Below, piece by piece: positions 11,413-21,116 of a stretch of DNA of 64,000 nucleotides. A program made the translations under genes and the position numbers. How positions within the stretch are numbered: position 1 is the stretch's first letter; each line of letters starts with the position of its first letter. The notes beneath the pieces were generated by a model, which was not told the DNA's origin, ran no database searches, and saw only the letters and a list, made by a program, of their open reading frames with translations. Source of the DNA: an uncultured Bacteroidota bacterium (GTDB lineage Bacteria > Bacteroidota > Bacteroidia > Chitinophagales > Chitinophagaceae). The stretch lies in assembly GCA_903819975.1 (NCBI GenBank), contig CAIJFI010000006.1:124001-188000 (forward strand), written 5' to 3'.

Positions 11413-12321
11413 TTAACTTAACTTCTTAATTTCATAAATCACAGAACTCGCTTTTTTATTGTCTTTAAGCGCTATAATATTTGAAATGCAGCCAATTACA
11501 ATGGCGCTAAACATTCCAAAAAAGCCAGATTGTTTATACTTTTCACTTAATAATCCTACATAAAAACTATCAAACCACATAGGTTTGTATTGAACAATCT
11601 TCATATTATGAATACTACAAAGCTTATTCATAGATAAAGGTGAAAAATGATATAAATGCCTAGGCACATCATAAGCGGCCCAAAATGATTTATAATATTG
11701 GGCATCAAAACTAGTGTAGTTAGGAACAGCAATTATTAGCCTACCGTTAACCTTTAACAATTTATTAAAAGCATCCATATATTCACTTAAATCATGCACA
11801 TGCTCTAACACATGCCAAAGTGTGATTACTTCAAAATGATTTTGAGGCAAATTATATAATGATTCAATTGGTTGTAAATTAAGATTGTAATTATGTAATG
11901 CTTTAGCCCTTGTAGTTTCATCAGGTTCTAATGCTGTAACGTTCCAGCCTTTATTAACCATTGCATTGGCAAAAGCACCAGTTCCGGCTCCAATTTCTAA
12001 TATATGCCCCTTATGACCCGTAAATAAAGACTGAACCCAATTCGTTTTTTGAAGTAAAGTTCTTTGCCTTACTTTATGATATACTTTATTCATCCAACCT
12101 TCTTTAATGTCGGTATGAGATATATATGCTGTAAAATTATAGTATGGTGCAATTTTATCTTTAGAAGGAATCGGATGTGTATATCTAAAACTACAACGAT
12201 TACAATGTAAAATATCAAATGCTTCTTGTGTTAGAGAGAAATCTTTACATTCAATAGCTAGCAGAATATCGTTGCTATGACAAATTGGGCATGTTGGATA
12301 ATTATTTAGAGGGGTTGCCAT
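11413..12321 (-). CDS. Class I SAM-dependent methyltransferase
   Basis: CxxC zinc-ribbon N-terminus and HILEIGAGTGAFANAM SAM motif. Confidence 0.85.
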   Translation of the reverse strand: MATPLNNYPTCPICHSNDILLAIECKDFSLTQEAFDILHCNRCSFRYTHPIPSKDKIAPYYNFTAYISHTDIKEGWMNKVYHKVRQRTLLQKTNWVQSLFTGHKGHILEIGAGTGAFANAMVNKGWNVTALEPDETTRAKALHNYNLNLQPIESLYNLPQNHFEVITLWHVLEHVHDLSEYMDAFNKLLKVNGRLIIAVPNYTSFDAQYYKSFWAAYDVPRHLYHFSPLSMNKLCSIHNMKIVQYKPMWFDSFYVGLLSEKYKQSGFFGMFSAIVIGCISNIIALKDNKKASSVIYEIKKLS

Positions 12322-12327
12322 AATTAG

Positions 12328-12825
12328 TTACATGAATAGTTTGTAAAAAATTAAAGCTAAAGAAGTTATTGTAATAACAATAGCCCAAACCCACCAGGAT
12401 ACCTTTTTCTCAACTGCAAATTCATTTGCATTGTTATCAATAGTATCAGCTAATGATAATGCTATATTTTTAAAATAATATTCAGAATTATATAGGTTAT
12501 TCCATGAAATTTGAGATGCATTCTTATGCAATGTTCCTAAATTACCAATTGTTAAACTAGCAATTGTTTGAGTTACAAACTGATTGATAAATGATTCAAA
12601 TTGAAGATTTGCTTGCTCAATAGAAACCCCTAAGTCATCGGCTAAGAAAATGAAAAAGGATTTTGAAGGCTTATTGGATATTGGATCTAAAACAATTTTT
12701 TCTTTTGGGGCAACTAGTATGTTATTTTCCCAAAATGCCTCTTCCCTATACAATTTTAATGTCCCAATGCCGGGCATGTCTAAGTGCCCATTCTTTATAA
12801 AATATTGTATTAAGCTATTTATCAT
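12328..12825 (-). CDS. HU-CCDC81-like domain protein with C-terminal TM helix
   Basis: N-terminal GIGTLKLYREEAFWENN, two HU-like halves, C-terminal hydrophobic helix. Confidence 0.5.
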   Translation of the reverse strand: MINSLIQYFIKNGHLDMPGIGTLKLYREEAFWENNILVAPKEKIVLDPISNKPSKSFFIFLADDLGVSIEQANLQFESFINQFVTQTIASLTIGNLGTLHKNASQISWNNLYNSEYYFKNIALSLADTIDNNANEFAVEKKVSWWVWAIVITITSLALIFYKLFM

Positions 12826-12828
12826 AAT

Positions 12829-14634
12829 CTATTTTCTAAACGAATATACAACTCCTGCCATTAATTGAACACCTAAAGAAGGGTAATCTGCCCAACGCTC
12901 ATATGGTTTATCTAATAAATTTTCGCCTTTTAACCATACATTCCATTTAGGTGTAAACTTATAAGTTACCCCAGCATTTAATACCAATGCGTTTTTCATG
13001 TCGGTTGCAATACTGTTTTCATTAAAAATGTTAGCGCCTGTCCAATACTTTAAACTTCCTTCCAAATTCCATTTTTTGTTAGGTACCCAATTAAGTTTTG
13101 AGTCAATTTCCAATGGTAATATCCCCCATGGTTTAGCGTTTTCTTCTAGAGAATTAAATTGTAGATATTTGAAATTATTGGTGACTAATAATTTGTCACT
13201 AAACTGATACCTTAATTGAGCATCTAACTCGATAGTAGACGCTTTTTTCTCAAATATAGCTTTGTAAAGTAGCCCGTATTTTGAACGATCGGTTCCCATT
13301 ACTTTGTTAAATAAGGGTAAATTCTTATAATCATTTAAAGAAATTGTAACACCATAATCTAAATGCTTGCCTGCATTAATTTGAATCTCTACAAACTTCT
13401 TCTCCTGAGTTGTCATTTCTATATTTTCTGGTACAGTTATCCAAGGGTTCATTCCGACAATGGAAGAATAAGTATTATTTAAAACATGCGTGTGCCATCC
13501 TGCTACCAATAAATAATCAGAGTCAGTTAGCTTTTTCTTAAATTCAATAGTTGGGTATAAATTATACCCTTCTTTTTCAAAAGTAGGACTTACCCCTAAT
13601 TTAAAGACGCTGTTGAATTTTTCAAATTCTACTGAAGGATCAAATCTTAATTCAGTATTAACCTTTGCATTAGATGTTTTTGGGTTAAACTGATTATAAC
13701 TATATGAGATATCAAAATCCAGTCTAATATCATTTTTAAACGATACATACATTGGAGATTTAAAATAGACCCAATTATTAGTAGCCCCACTTAAACCTTC
13801 AAAATGTTCAAATTTTATTTTAGGGCTAAAATGTATAAAATGCGCTTTTGTATTATCATTAGTCAATCCTAAATTAATCCCTGATAGGTAATAATTTTGT
13901 TTATAATTAGATAATGGGAAAACTACAGAATCAGGCACTAATCCGTATCTATACCTTTCACTTTGCTTATAATACACTTGAGTTTGAATTTTATTATGTT
14001 CGTTGATATTAATATCACTTATATAATTCAATCCAATATCATTTGAGTTTTGTAAATGATGCAAGCCAGTGATTGACTCATTATTCACGCTAAAGCTATG
14101 TGTGTTAGCATATGCATCTTCTGTAACCAAATTTAAATTAATATACCTATGATTATAATTTCCAAATCCTGCTTTTAAAGTTGCAATATTTTTATAAATA
14201 ATTGAAGAGTCTATTTTGAACACCCTTGGAACTAAAGATATTGGACGATATTGGAAACTTAAGTTTTGACTTGGGACTTGGTATTCTAATTTAATACTTG
14301 TGGTATCATTTTGAACACTCGCATTTATAAAACCAATTTTCGCTACATTTTTTAACTGCGGTTTAAAATCTGACAATATAGTAACAACTTTTTCTGGTAT
14401 AGAGTCCACCTTCGTTGTTTTGCTCTCTGGCGAACTGGTTGCTAATAATGTATTTAAATTAGCTGCCTGTCCTAATTTAGTAGTATTTTTCTTTGTCTTT
14501 TTATTTCCTTTTTTATTTTTTGAAACTAAAGCAACTTTTTTATTTTTTTGTTTATGTTTCTTTTGAGCAAAGTTTGGACTTATAAAACAAAAAATGCTAA
14601 TTCCTATTAATATGTATTTGAATGCCTGTTTCAT
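12829..14634 (-). CDS. TonB-dependent receptor-like outer-membrane beta-barrel protein
   Basis: Signal peptide, beta-barrel alternation, C-terminal WLKGENLLDKPYERWADYPSLGVQLMAGVVYSF typical of OM barrels. Confidence 0.65.
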   Translation of the reverse strand: MKQAFKYILIGISIFCFISPNFAQKKHKQKNKKVALVSKNKKGNKKTKKNTTKLGQAANLNTLLATSSPESKTTKVDSIPEKVVTILSDFKPQLKNVAKIGFINASVQNDTTSIKLEYQVPSQNLSFQYRPISLVPRVFKIDSSIIYKNIATLKAGFGNYNHRYINLNLVTEDAYANTHSFSVNNESITGLHHLQNSNDIGLNYISDININEHNKIQTQVYYKQSERYRYGLVPDSVVFPLSNYKQNYYLSGINLGLTNDNTKAHFIHFSPKIKFEHFEGLSGATNNWVYFKSPMYVSFKNDIRLDFDISYSYNQFNPKTSNAKVNTELRFDPSVEFEKFNSVFKLGVSPTFEKEGYNLYPTIEFKKKLTDSDYLLVAGWHTHVLNNTYSSIVGMNPWITVPENIEMTTQEKKFVEIQINAGKHLDYGVTISLNDYKNLPLFNKVMGTDRSKYGLLYKAIFEKKASTIELDAQLRYQFSDKLLVTNNFKYLQFNSLEENAKPWGILPLEIDSKLNWVPNKKWNLEGSLKYWTGANIFNENSIATDMKNALVLNAGVTYKFTPKWNVWLKGENLLDKPYERWADYPSLGVQLMAGVVYSFRK

Positions 14635-14643
14635 AATCTTATT

Positions 14644-17600
14644 TTACTTAATATTTGATTTTTCTACTAATACTTTTAATTTATTAGTAGCTTCTAATTT
14701 TAATTCGTCAATGTTTGCATTTTCAGAAACACTTTTATAAGTTGCAATAGCATTAAAATTATCTTTTTGAGCCACATAAATATCTCCTAATAAAATGTAG
14801 GATTTTGTAACCCAATACTCGTAAGAAGCTTGTTTTTTAATTACTTCAAATGAAGTTTTTTCGGCTAATTCTAACTTGCCTTCATCTAGATACAGTTTTG
14901 CAAGTAAATAGTGCGCTTCGGCAGTGATTACAGAAACATTGGTTTTAATAACCTTGGTTAAAAGTTGTATAGCACCAGTAGTATCCCCATTTAATACACT
15001 ATTATGGTATAAAGCCATATTAGCCATTATGATGTCATCAGTAGCCGAAGTCTTCTCTTGTATAATTTGTGTTGCTATTTTAGCGCAATCAGCCCATTTT
15101 TCAGATTTATATTGACACCTTAAAAGCCCTTTTAAAGCTTCTACTCTATTTTCTTGTTGTGTTGCAATTTGCGAAAGCGTTGAAAAATATTTTTCGGCTT
15201 TATCAAATTGTTTCAAGTTAAAATAGTTTAGTCTAGCAGCTACTAAGGATGCTCTTTCGGCATATTTATTTGGTGACTGATCGGCTACTTTGCCAAAATA
15301 TAAAGCAGCTGTATCATATTGCTGTTGTGCATATGCAATTTCAGCAACAATATTACTAGCATCTAATTGATATTTTCCATTTGGAAATTGTAATAAATAT
15401 TTGCTCAACCCTTGTGCAGCATCGTTAAACTTTTTTTGCTCGTACTTTATAATTGATGCTCTATAAGTTAATGAGTCCTGTTCATTGATAGATAATGGTT
15501 TACCAAAATTATTCATAAATTCAACGAATAATTCCGGAGTCTGATCCTCAATGAAAATATTTCGAACAAATTCAATCGAATTGTCACTTTCCACCGACTT
15601 AGGATATGATGTAAATAATTCTCTAAATGTTTGTAACGCAACTTGGTTTTTATCAAGATTAAAATAAACAATACCTAATTTATAATAGGCCTGAGGATAA
15701 TAACTACTTGCTTTTTTATCTAAAAGTACTTTTGTAAGTGGCGCAATTGCTTCTTGGTAATTTTCGTGATTTGTATAAGTATCAGCTAATTCCATATTAG
15801 CATCATTAATATAGGTTGACTTTGGAAATTGTGTTTCAAAATCGGTTAATATTTTTATTTTATCCGAAGTTTTACCCATCCCGCCTAATATGATGGCTTT
15901 TTGTAAGGTTGCATAATCTATGTAATTCAATTCTAAATCTATTGCTCTTTGGTAAGACTGAAGGGCAGGTTTAAATTGCTTAAGCATCATTTGACAATCT
16001 GCCATTCTTAAAAATGCATCTTGTTGATAGTTTTCAAACATATTGGCATGATTATACTTAGCTACAATAGAGAAATTATCTAAGGCTTTTTGATAAATTC
16101 CTTTTTTCAAATAACAATAACCTAAAGTATACCTTGCATGTCTTTGATTCACTTCTGGTAACTCCACTGGATCTAATAAAAAACGTTCAAACATTTCAAT
16201 AGCGGCATCTACCCTTCCCATTTTATATGCAAGCTCCCCAATCCAGAATTGAGTTTGTGGTAGGACTTTAGTATTATATGGCGTGTTTAAAATCTTGTTT
16301 AATAAACTAAATGCTTTTTCTATTTGACCATCGTTAATGTAAACTGTTGCTCTTCCAAACAAGATATTTGGATATAGTTTTAATAATTCGGTTGATGGAT
16401 TTTCAATAGCTTCATACGCATCATTTGCTTGTACATAGTTATTGCTATAAGCTAATGATGTAATCCAAAGTGATTTTGCTTCTTCTGAATAACTAGATTT
16501 TGGGTAAGAAATAAAGTATTTATCAAAGGCAGCAACCGCATTACTGTATTCTTTAAGCTCTACTGATAATTTAGCGTAATTGAATAAAGAAATTTCTTTT
16601 TGAGAAAGATTCTGATTTTTGGTTGAGCAAATTAAAAATGCATTTTTGGCCCCCGATTTATTATTCACTTTCAAATATGAAGTTGCAAGAAGATACATGC
16701 TATTTTGTCCAAGTGAATCTTCTACACTTGCTAACTCCTTAAAACCTTCTATAGCTTTTTCCCAATTTTGTGATTGAAAGTAACAAAATGACAATTGGTA
16801 CAAGTCTTGAGGATCCACTTTTTTCTGCATTGAAACAAAACTTGCTAAATATGGTAATGCTCTTGAAAATTCCTTTTTCTCAAACAATAAGTGCCCCAAT
16901 AATTGTTTGAGCTGAACTTCATAATACTGCCCTTTTGTTGATAACGCTTTTTCGCAGTTCAACATAGCCGCATCAACATCCCCTAAGAAATAATATAATT
17001 GACTAATGTAAAAAGGAGTAAGTTTTGAATAAGCATTGTTAGATGAAGCAATTTGAAAATAATTTAACGCGTCTTTAAATTCTTTTCTTTCTAAAGCAAT
17101 AAACCCAGCATAATAGTTTGCGTCTGTATAATACGGGTTGTTTTTTATTTGTCTAACTGCATTTAATAATGTAGTTGCTTTGTCCCAATTTCCTGCTTTA
17201 AAATGCAAATAACCTTGTTGGTATTTCATCAACAAGATTTCGCTGTTTTCTAAATCGTCCAAACTTACATTTGAAAAAGATTTTAGAGCAGCTATGTCAT
17301 TATGGTTGTTAAAATAATATTTACCTAACAAAAAGTTTAATCTGGATTTGTAAATTTTATTATTAGCTGAATTAATCCATTTACTAGCTAATTTTTCGGC
17401 AAAGGGTTTGTCTAGTGCTAATGACAATGCGATATAATAATAACTTACTTGATCCTCTTTTTTCGAAAATGAATAGGCCGATTGTATTTGCTGATAGGCG
17501 CTAATTGTATCTCCTTCATTTAAAGCATTAAGTCCTTTTTCAAATATATCCGACATGGGATGTGTAAAATCCATTGTTTGTGCTTGTGCACTTTGATGGA

Positions 17601-17658
17601 ATACCCCCACAAAAAATAATACAAAAATGCCAGTAAATGAGTTTCTGATTTGTAACAT
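14644..17658 (-). CDS. Large tetratricopeptide repeat protein
   Basis: Many TPR/Sel1-like repeats (e.g. YPQAYYKLGIVYFNLDKNQVALQTFRELFTSYPKS). Confidence 0.85.
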   Translation of the reverse strand: MLQIRNSFTGIFVLFFVGVFHQSAQAQTMDFTHPMSDIFEKGLNALNEGDTISAYQQIQSAYSFSKKEDQVSYYYIALSLALDKPFAEKLASKWINSANNKIYKSRLNFLLGKYYFNNHNDIAALKSFSNVSLDDLENSEILLMKYQQGYLHFKAGNWDKATTLLNAVRQIKNNPYYTDANYYAGFIALERKEFKDALNYFQIASSNNAYSKLTPFYISQLYYFLGDVDAAMLNCEKALSTKGQYYEVQLKQLLGHLLFEKKEFSRALPYLASFVSMQKKVDPQDLYQLSFCYFQSQNWEKAIEGFKELASVEDSLGQNSMYLLATSYLKVNNKSGAKNAFLICSTKNQNLSQKEISLFNYAKLSVELKEYSNAVAAFDKYFISYPKSSYSEEAKSLWITSLAYSNNYVQANDAYEAIENPSTELLKLYPNILFGRATVYINDGQIEKAFSLLNKILNTPYNTKVLPQTQFWIGELAYKMGRVDAAIEMFERFLLDPVELPEVNQRHARYTLGYCYLKKGIYQKALDNFSIVAKYNHANMFENYQQDAFLRMADCQMMLKQFKPALQSYQRAIDLELNYIDYATLQKAIILGGMGKTSDKIKILTDFETQFPKSTYINDANMELADTYTNHENYQEAIAPLTKVLLDKKASSYYPQAYYKLGIVYFNLDKNQVALQTFRELFTSYPKSVESDNSIEFVRNIFIEDQTPELFVEFMNNFGKPLSINEQDSLTYRASIIKYEQKKFNDAAQGLSKYLLQFPNGKYQLDASNIVAEIAYAQQQYDTAALYFGKVADQSPNKYAERASLVAARLNYFNLKQFDKAEKYFSTLSQIATQQENRVEALKGLLRCQYKSEKWADCAKIATQIIQEKTSATDDIIMANMALYHNSVLNGDTTGAIQLLTKVIKTNVSVITAEAHYLLAKLYLDEGKLELAEKTSFEVIKKQASYEYWVTKSYILLGDIYVAQKDNFNAIATYKSVSENANIDELKLEATNKLKVLVEKSNIK

Positions 17659-17783
17659 AAAAACTATGTTTAATAATAACCTAAAATTAAGTCCTCTTTA
17701 TACAACGTTAGGTTAAATAGAGATATTGTGGAAAAACAGATTAGTTGCTTAAATTTGTCAACAAATACAATAAAACTTCAATT

Positions 17784-18194
17784 ATGTACGAACACAGTAC
17801 CACCATAAGAGTAAGATATGCCGAAGCTGACCCAATGAACGTAGTGTATTATGGAAATTATGCTCAATATTTTGAAGTAGCAAGAGTAGAAAGCCTTCGT
17901 GCGCTTGGCATAAGCTATAAAACCATTGAAGAAATGGGTATTATGCTGCCTGTTGTTGAATTAAATATCAAATACCTGAGACCAGCAAAATACGACGATC
18001 TATTGACCATAAAATCATCAATTAAGCAACTACCTACCGATCATCGTATTCAGTTTGACCAGGAAGTTTATAATGAGTCTGGCAAACTGTTAACCATTGG
18101 AGTTGTTAAACTTTATTTTATGGATAAGGATATGAGTAAAAGAGCAGAAATGCCCCCATTTTTAAGAGAAAAACTTAGTCCTTATTTTGTTTAA
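17784..18194 (+). CDS. Acyl-CoA thioesterase (4HBT, YbgC/FadM-like)
   Basis: RVRYAEADPMNVVYYGNYAQYFEVARVE hot-dog signature; probable start 17784. Confidence 0.88.
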   Translation: MYEHSTTIRVRYAEADPMNVVYYGNYAQYFEVARVESLRALGISYKTIEEMGIMLPVVELNIKYLRPAKYDDLLTIKSSIKQLPTDHRIQFDQEVYNESGKLLTIGVVKLYFMDKDMSKRAEMPPFLREKLSPYFV

Positions 18195-18260
18195 TAACTG
18201 CTATTCTAGCCTATTTTAGATTATTTTGATTTATTTTGCACCCTAATCAATTTTTATTGA

Positions 18261-19517
18261 ATGAACTCAATTCAAGCAACAATAATTACTATTGGAGATG
18301 AACTATTAATTGGCCAAGTAATTGACACCAATAGTGCTTATATCGCACAGGCACTTAATAAAATTGGTGTATCAGTTAGCAATAGAATTGCAGTTGGAGA
18401 TTCAAAAGAAGCCATTATTGATGCCTTAAACAACGCTTCTGCAAATAACAATGTTGTTATTTTAACAGGTGGCTTAGGGCCAACCGCGGATGACATTACA
18501 AAACCTTTATTAAATGAATACTTTGGCGGTAAAATGGTTATTCATCAACCTACCCTAGAGCATATCACCGATATATTTGTAAACAAGCATAAACGTCCTA
18601 TGATTGATAGGAATCGCAAACAAGCCGAAGTACCAGATGTTTGTGAAGTTTTATTTAATGAAACTGGAACAGCTCCAGGAATGCTATTTAAAAAAGATGG
18701 AGTATTTTATTTTAGTCTTCCAGGGGTACCACATGAAATGAGGTTTTTAACCGATAAACACGTAATTCCAACTATTCAAAATTCCTTTACTACTCAACCA
18801 ATATTACACAGAACCCTTTTAACAGCTGGTATTGGAGAATCTTTCTTAGCCGAATTAATTGCTGATTTAGAAAACGAACTACCTAGTTTTATTAAGCTTG
18901 CTTACTTGCCTAATTTTGGCATGGTAAGACTAAGGTTGACTGCTACTGGTAAAGACGAGAACGAATTGACAACCAATATAAACGCAGCTTTTGCTAAATT
19001 AAAATTAGCAGTTGCCGAATACTTAGTCACTGATCAAGATGAAAACATGGAGGTGGTTGTTGGTAAGTTATTAAAACAAAATAATCAAACTGTCTCAACA
19101 GCAGAAAGTTGTACTGGTGGATATATAGGTCATTTGTTATCTAAACATGGTGGGTCTTCTCAGTTTTATACAGGTGGAATAATTAGTTATGACAATCGTA
19201 TAAAAACTGAATTTTTAAATGTTCCTGAACATATATTACAAACAGTTGGAGCAGTTAGTCAGGAAGCTGTAGAACAAATGGCAAAATCGGTAAGAGAAAG
19301 CATGAAAACAGACTTTGCAGTGTCTGTAAGTGGAATAATGGGCCCATCTGGTCAAACAGACGAAAAACCCCTAGGGATGGTCTGGATTGGGGTCGCAAGC
19401 AAAGAAAAAGTGGTTTCAAAGGTGTTTTACCTTCGTTTCGACCGTTTAAGAAATATCGAAGTAACTGCTAATCAAGCCATAAATTTACTTAGGTTGTTAA
19501 TAATCAACAAGATTTAG
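18261..19517 (+). CDS. cinA: CinA family competence/damage-inducible protein
   Basis: TIGDELLIGQVIDTNSAYIAQ, STAESCTGGYIGHLL, VSGIMGPSGQTDEKPLGMVWIG. Confidence 0.95.
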   Translation: MNSIQATIITIGDELLIGQVIDTNSAYIAQALNKIGVSVSNRIAVGDSKEAIIDALNNASANNNVVILTGGLGPTADDITKPLLNEYFGGKMVIHQPTLEHITDIFVNKHKRPMIDRNRKQAEVPDVCEVLFNETGTAPGMLFKKDGVFYFSLPGVPHEMRFLTDKHVIPTIQNSFTTQPILHRTLLTAGIGESFLAELIADLENELPSFIKLAYLPNFGMVRLRLTATGKDENELTTNINAAFAKLKLAVAEYLVTDQDENMEVVVGKLLKQNNQTVSTAESCTGGYIGHLLSKHGGSSQFYTGGIISYDNRIKTEFLNVPEHILQTVGAVSQEAVEQMAKSVRESMKTDFAVSVSGIMGPSGQTDEKPLGMVWIGVASKEKVVSKVFYLRFDRLRNIEVTANQAINLLRLLIINKI

Positions 19518-19544
19518 TCTTATTTTTGTTTAAAATTACCCCGT

Positions 19545-21020
19545 ATGCCTCTTGTCGACTTGGTGATGCCAAAATTGGGTGAAAGTATAATGGAAGCGAC
19601 CATTTTAAAATGGTACAAGCAGGTAGGTGATTCTATTAATCTTGATGAAACATTATTAGATATTGCCACTGATAAGGTAGATAGTGAAGTCCCTTCTACT
19701 GTTGGTGGTATTATTAAAGAAATATTATTTGAAGTAAACGCTGTTGTTCCAATAGGAACTGTAATAGCAAGAATTGAAACCTCTGATCAAGTATCAGCTC
19801 CTAAAGAAGTTACAATTCCAACACCAATTTCTACGCCTACACCTAGTCCGGCTCCAACTGCTTCTTCAATTCCAGTTGTTGAGCAAAATATTGCGCCAAA
19901 GGTGGACACTGAAGTCCCTTTTACCCCAGTTACAACAGCACCGATAGTATTAGATACTCCTGTTGCTGGTGATACAAAATTTTATTCTCCATTAGTTTTA
20001 AATATTGCGCAAAGTGAAGGTGTAAGTTTTAGTGAATTACAATTTATTCAAGGCACTGGAAGTTTAGGTAGAGTATCTAAAAAGGATATTTTAAACTATG
20101 TTGCTGCAAAAAAAGCAGGCACTTTACCTATTGCTTCAGCAATAGCAAATACAACAATAAATACTAGTATTCCAGTTGTTCCTACACAAACTACTACACC
20201 TAATAAATCACTAGATGCGTTATTAAATGACCATACTAATTTCATGGCACAATCTGGTTCTGCAAAAATAGCAAATCCAGAAGATGTAATTTTAACAGGC
20301 AACACTGAGATATTGGAGATGGATAGAATGAGGAAATTGATTGCCAAACATATGGTGGATAGTGTTCAAACTAGTCCTCATGTAACTTCATTCGTAGAAG
20401 CAGATGTAACTAATATGGTGGTGTGGAGAGATAAGGTTAAACAATTATTTGAAAAAAGAGAAGGAACGAAAATTACATTCACGCCAATGTTCTTTGAATG
20501 TATTGCTGCTGCATTAGAAAAGTTTCCAATCGTAAATAGTAGTTTACAAAACGATCAAATTGTATATAAAAAAGATATCAATATTGGTATGGCTACAGCC
20601 CTACCTTCGGGCAACTTAATTGTGCCCGTGATTAAAGGTGCCAATCAATTAAGTATCGTTGGATTAAGTAAGGCAGTTAATGGTTTAGCAAATGCGGCAA
20701 GAAACAATCAACTTAAACCAAGTGATACACAAGGTGGTACTTTTACAGTTACAAATGTTGGTACATTTGGAAGTTTGATGGGCACTCCTATCATCAATCA
20801 GCCACAGGTTGCAATTTTAGCATTAGGTGCTATTAAAAAACGCGCTGTAGTTGTTGAAACACCACAAGGAGATGCAATCACTATAAGACACATGATGTAC
20901 TTGTCTATGAGCTATGATCACCGAATTGTTGATGGTGCAGTTGGCTCACAGTTTTTAGCCGCAGTAGCAAAAGCATTTGAAAATTGGGATCCAAACAGAC
21001 AATGGTTTCAATACGTTTAA
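19545..21020 (+). CDS. 2-oxo acid dehydrogenase E2 (dihydrolipoamide acyltransferase)
   Basis: Lipoyl domain (DIATDKVDSEVPS), Ala/Pro/Thr linker, E3-binding domain, catalytic SYDHRIVDGAVG. Confidence 0.95.
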   Translation: MPLVDLVMPKLGESIMEATILKWYKQVGDSINLDETLLDIATDKVDSEVPSTVGGIIKEILFEVNAVVPIGTVIARIETSDQVSAPKEVTIPTPISTPTPSPAPTASSIPVVEQNIAPKVDTEVPFTPVTTAPIVLDTPVAGDTKFYSPLVLNIAQSEGVSFSELQFIQGTGSLGRVSKKDILNYVAAKKAGTLPIASAIANTTINTSIPVVPTQTTTPNKSLDALLNDHTNFMAQSGSAKIANPEDVILTGNTEILEMDRMRKLIAKHMVDSVQTSPHVTSFVEADVTNMVVWRDKVKQLFEKREGTKITFTPMFFECIAAALEKFPIVNSSLQNDQIVYKKDINIGMATALPSGNLIVPVIKGANQLSIVGLSKAVNGLANAARNNQLKPSDTQGGTFTVTNVGTFGSLMGTPIINQPQVAILALGAIKKRAVVVETPQGDAITIRHMMYLSMSYDHRIVDGAVGSQFLAAVAKAFENWDPNRQWFQYV

Positions 21021-21040
21021 ATAATTAACACATAGACATA

Positions 21041-21068
21041 AAAATAGCCCTCAATCGAGGGCTATTTT
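21041..21068. terminator. Bidirectional rho-independent terminator
   Basis: AAAATAGCCCTC AATC GAGGGCTATTTT between convergent genes. Confidence 0.85.
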
Positions 21069-21116
21069 CTTATGCGAAATTTCTACGTATAATTATCTAC
21101 AATTTCAATTAACCTA

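Noticed and set aside
5168-21020. Split pyruvate dehydrogenase genes (pdhA and E2 14 kb apart) as an anomaly
   Set aside because: Dispersed E1/E2 genes are plausible in this phylum; nothing in the sequence suggests a rearrangement
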